Assembly: GCF_024437745.1 (NCBI RefSeq)
Contig: NZ_JANFNY010000046.1
Span: 1 to 40,957 of the forward strand
DNA from: Roseomonas sp. GC11
GTDB lineage: Bacteria; Pseudomonadota; Alphaproteobacteria; Acetobacterales; Acetobacteraceae
Direction of reading: 5' to 3'
Length of the DNA: 40,957 nucleotides
Position 1 is the stretch's first letter. Each line of letters opens with the position of its first letter. The position numbers were made by a program, and so were the translations under genes. Below are positions 39,785 through 40,957 of this stretch, in pieces. The notes under the pieces were generated by a model, which was not told where the DNA came from, did not search any database, and worked only from the letters and a program-made list of their open reading frames with translations.

Positions 39785-40825
39785 ATGCCCGATCACTCGC
39801 CCGCCCCCCATGCCGTGGTCGAGGCCGATGTCGCCGTCATCGGCGCCGGCCCGACCGGGCTGTTCGCGGTGTTCGAATGCGGGATGCTGCGGATGAAATG
39901 CGTGGTGATCGACACGCTGGAGGCGATCGGCGGCCAGTGCGCCGCGCTCTATCCGGAGAAGCCGATCTACGACATCCCCGCCCACCCGGCCATCGCCGGG
40001 GCGGAGCTGATCGCCCGGCTGGAGGAGCAGGCGGCGCCCTTCGCCCCCGTCTATCTGCTCGGCCGCCGGGTGGAGGCGCTGGCGGAGCGGCCGGAGGGCG
40101 GCTTCACCCTGCGCACCAGCCAGGGCGAGGAGGTGCGGGCCAGGGCGGTGATCGTCGCGGCCGGGGCGGGCGCCTTCGGCCCCAACCGCCCGCCGCTGAA
40201 CGACCTGCCGGCCTTCGAGGCGACGGGGGCGGTGCGCTACATGGTCTCCCGCCGCGAGGAGCTGCGCGGCAAGCGGGTGGTGATCGCCGGCGGTGGCGAC
40301 TCGGCGGTGGACTGGGCGCTGAGCCTGAAGGACGTGGCGGCGAAGGTGACGGTGGTGCATCGCCGCCCGAAATTCCGCGCCGCCCCGGAGAGCGTGGCCC
40401 AGATGGAGGCCGCCGCCGCGCGCGGCGAGATCGAGCTGGCCATCCCCTACCAGCTGCACGGCCTGCGCGGCACCGATGGCGCGCTGGAGTCGGTCGTGCT
40501 GGCCACGCTGAAGGGCGAGGAAAAGGAAGTCCCCGCCGACCATCTCCTGGCCTTCTTCGGCCTGTCGATGGAGCTTGGCCCGATCGCGGAATGGGGCCTG
40601 GGGCTGGAGCGCAGCCATATCGCGGTGGACCCCGCCACCTGCATGACGAACATTGCGGGGGTGCATGCCGTGGGGGACATCGCGACCTATCCTGGCAAGC
40701 TGAAGCTGATCCTCCAGGGCTTTTCCGAGGCCGCGATGGCCGCGCATGCCATCCACCCGCGCGTCTTCCCGGGCGAGGCCCTGCATTTCGAGTACAGCAC
40801 GTCGAAGGGTGTGCCCCTGAGCTGA
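39785..40825 (+). CDS. Ferredoxin-NADP reductase, thioredoxin-reductase-like (NAD(P)/FAD oxidoreductase)
   Basis: A 346-residue flavoprotein with two dinucleotide folds. The FAD site is VAVIGAGPTGLFAVFECGML with IGGQCAALYPEKPIYDIP. The NADPH site is RVVIAGGGDSAVDWALSLKD with VVHRRPKFRA, and the C-terminal FAD contact is VHAVGDIATYPGKLKLILQG. There is no CxxC redox pair, which separates it from thioredoxin reductase and fits TrxR-type ferredoxin-NADP reductases of alphaproteobacteria and Bacillus. GGAGG lies about 11 bases before the ATG at 39785. It shuttles electrons between NADPH and ferredoxin in the cytoplasm. A perfect hairpin follows 21 bases after the stop. Confidence 0.93.
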   Translation: MPDHSPAPHAVVEADVAVIGAGPTGLFAVFECGMLRMKCVVIDTLEAIGGQCAALYPEKPIYDIPAHPAIAGAELIARLEEQAAPFAPVYLLGRRVEALAERPEGGFTLRTSQGEEVRARAVIVAAGAGAFGPNRPPLNDLPAFEATGAVRYMVSRREELRGKRVVIAGGGDSAVDWALSLKDVAAKVTVVHRRPKFRAAPESVAQMEAAAARGEIELAIPYQLHGLRGTDGALESVVLATLKGEEKEVPADHLLAFFGLSMELGPIAEWGLGLERSHIAVDPATCMTNIAGVHAVGDIATYPGKLKLILQGFSEAAMAAHAIHPRVFPGEALHFEYSTSKGVPLS

Positions 40826-40846
40826 GGGCCTGAACTGAGGGAAGGT

Positions 40847-40867
40847 CCAGGAAACTCAGTTTCCTGG
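40847..40867 (+). terminator. Hairpin after the ferredoxin reductase gene
   Basis: CCAGGAAAC (40847-40855) pairs perfectly with GTTTCCTGG (40859-40867) around a TCA loop. No T-run follows; the G-rich tract downstream may itself pause polymerase. Confidence 0.5.
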
Positions 40868-40879
40868 CGGGGGAGGTGT

Positions 40880-40903
40880 GGGGGGGGGGGGGCCCCCCCC
40901 CCC
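40880..40903. repeat. G13-C11 homopolymer palindrome
   Basis: Thirteen G are followed directly by eleven C, a loopless self-complementary tract 20 bp upstream of the next gene start. Its length may be variable or affected by sequencing error. Confidence 0.7.
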
Positions 40904-40923
40904 GGTCACGAAGGGAGTATCCT

Positions 40924-40957
40924 ATGCCGGAAGGGCCGCTGTTGATTGGCACCAAGT
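40924..40957 (+). CDS. Start of an unidentified gene, cut by the window end
   Basis: An ATG at 40924 with GGGAG about 7 bases upstream opens a frame reading MPEGPLLIGTK before the edge. Too short to identify. It is co-directional with the ferredoxin reductase gene, separated from it by a hairpin and a G/C homopolymer palindrome. Confidence 0.4.
   Translation, partial: MPEGPLLIGTK

Noticed and set aside
39785-40825. Thioredoxin reductase
   Set aside because: The CxxC redox pair is absent between the dinucleotide folds, which points to ferredoxin-NADP reductase.

Overview
The window is about 41 kb of very GC-rich bacterial chromosome, dense with genes. The gene content suggests an alphaproteobacterium of the Acetobacteraceae, perhaps Roseomonas-like (inference). 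The clues are two orphan Bug/TctC tricarboxylate-type binding proteins, a tsaE-amgK-murU cluster, a thioredoxin-reductase-like ferredoxin-NADP reductase, a tartrate/D-malate dehydrogenase, and GC-rich palindromes in most intergenic gaps. No rRNA, intact insertion sequence, prophage or CRISPR array is visible. One tRNA (initiator Met) is cut by the left edge.

Layout. 0-3.4 kb: tRNA-fMet, then a LysR regulator divergent from a tartrate/malate dehydrogenase and a Bug protein. 3.5-9 kb: an RND efflux adaptor and pump, with a 42-bp tandem repeat between them, and a divergent TetR regulator over a double palindromic operator. 9-15.4 kb: a catabolic-looking group with a LacI regulator, an arylmalonate decarboxylase/maleate isomerase-like protein lacking both catalytic cysteines, a second Bug protein, an FAD monooxygenase, a GntR regulator and an exported MetX-like hydrolase. 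15.5-17.5 kb: htpG. 17.5-23.5 kb: surface glycan genes (pyruvyl transferase, an unnamed protein with an NCEFG motif, and rfbC-B-D-A for dTDP-L-rhamnose); the stretch from about 18.6 to 19.2 kb is visibly AT-richer than the rest. 23.5-27 kb: housekeeping and membrane genes (YihY/BrkB, MAPEG, RlmM-like methyltransferase, DUF423, phosphoribosyltransferase). 27-32.4 kb: a complete five-gene peptide-type ABC transporter. 32.5-33.8 kb: a CheY-like receiver and a CheR methyltransferase. 34-36 kb: a small membrane protein, a cupin, a lipoprotein nuclease and the glycosyltransferase MtgA. 36-39.7 kb: an acyltransferase and the MurU-AmgK peptidoglycan recycling pair with TsaE. 39.8 kb to the end: ferredoxin-NADP reductase and the first codons of another gene.

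The most unusual content is not protein coding. At least four kinds of palindromic or tandem repeat occupy the gaps. (a) A dyad-symmetric element of about 120 bp, whose ends are themselves hairpins, is present in two full copies, one half copy and perhaps one divergent relative. (b) GC-hairpin mosaics share modules between loci, and one stem shows compensatory base-pair changes between two copies. (c) An exact 30-bp module occurs in opposite orientations in two convergent gaps. (d) Tandem arrays with 42-bp and 39-bp units share a 14-mer, and each begins within a few bases of a stop codon. These are the best candidates for something undescribed. A GntR-type palindrome that recurs in the loop of the terminator of the GntR gene is a second candidate.
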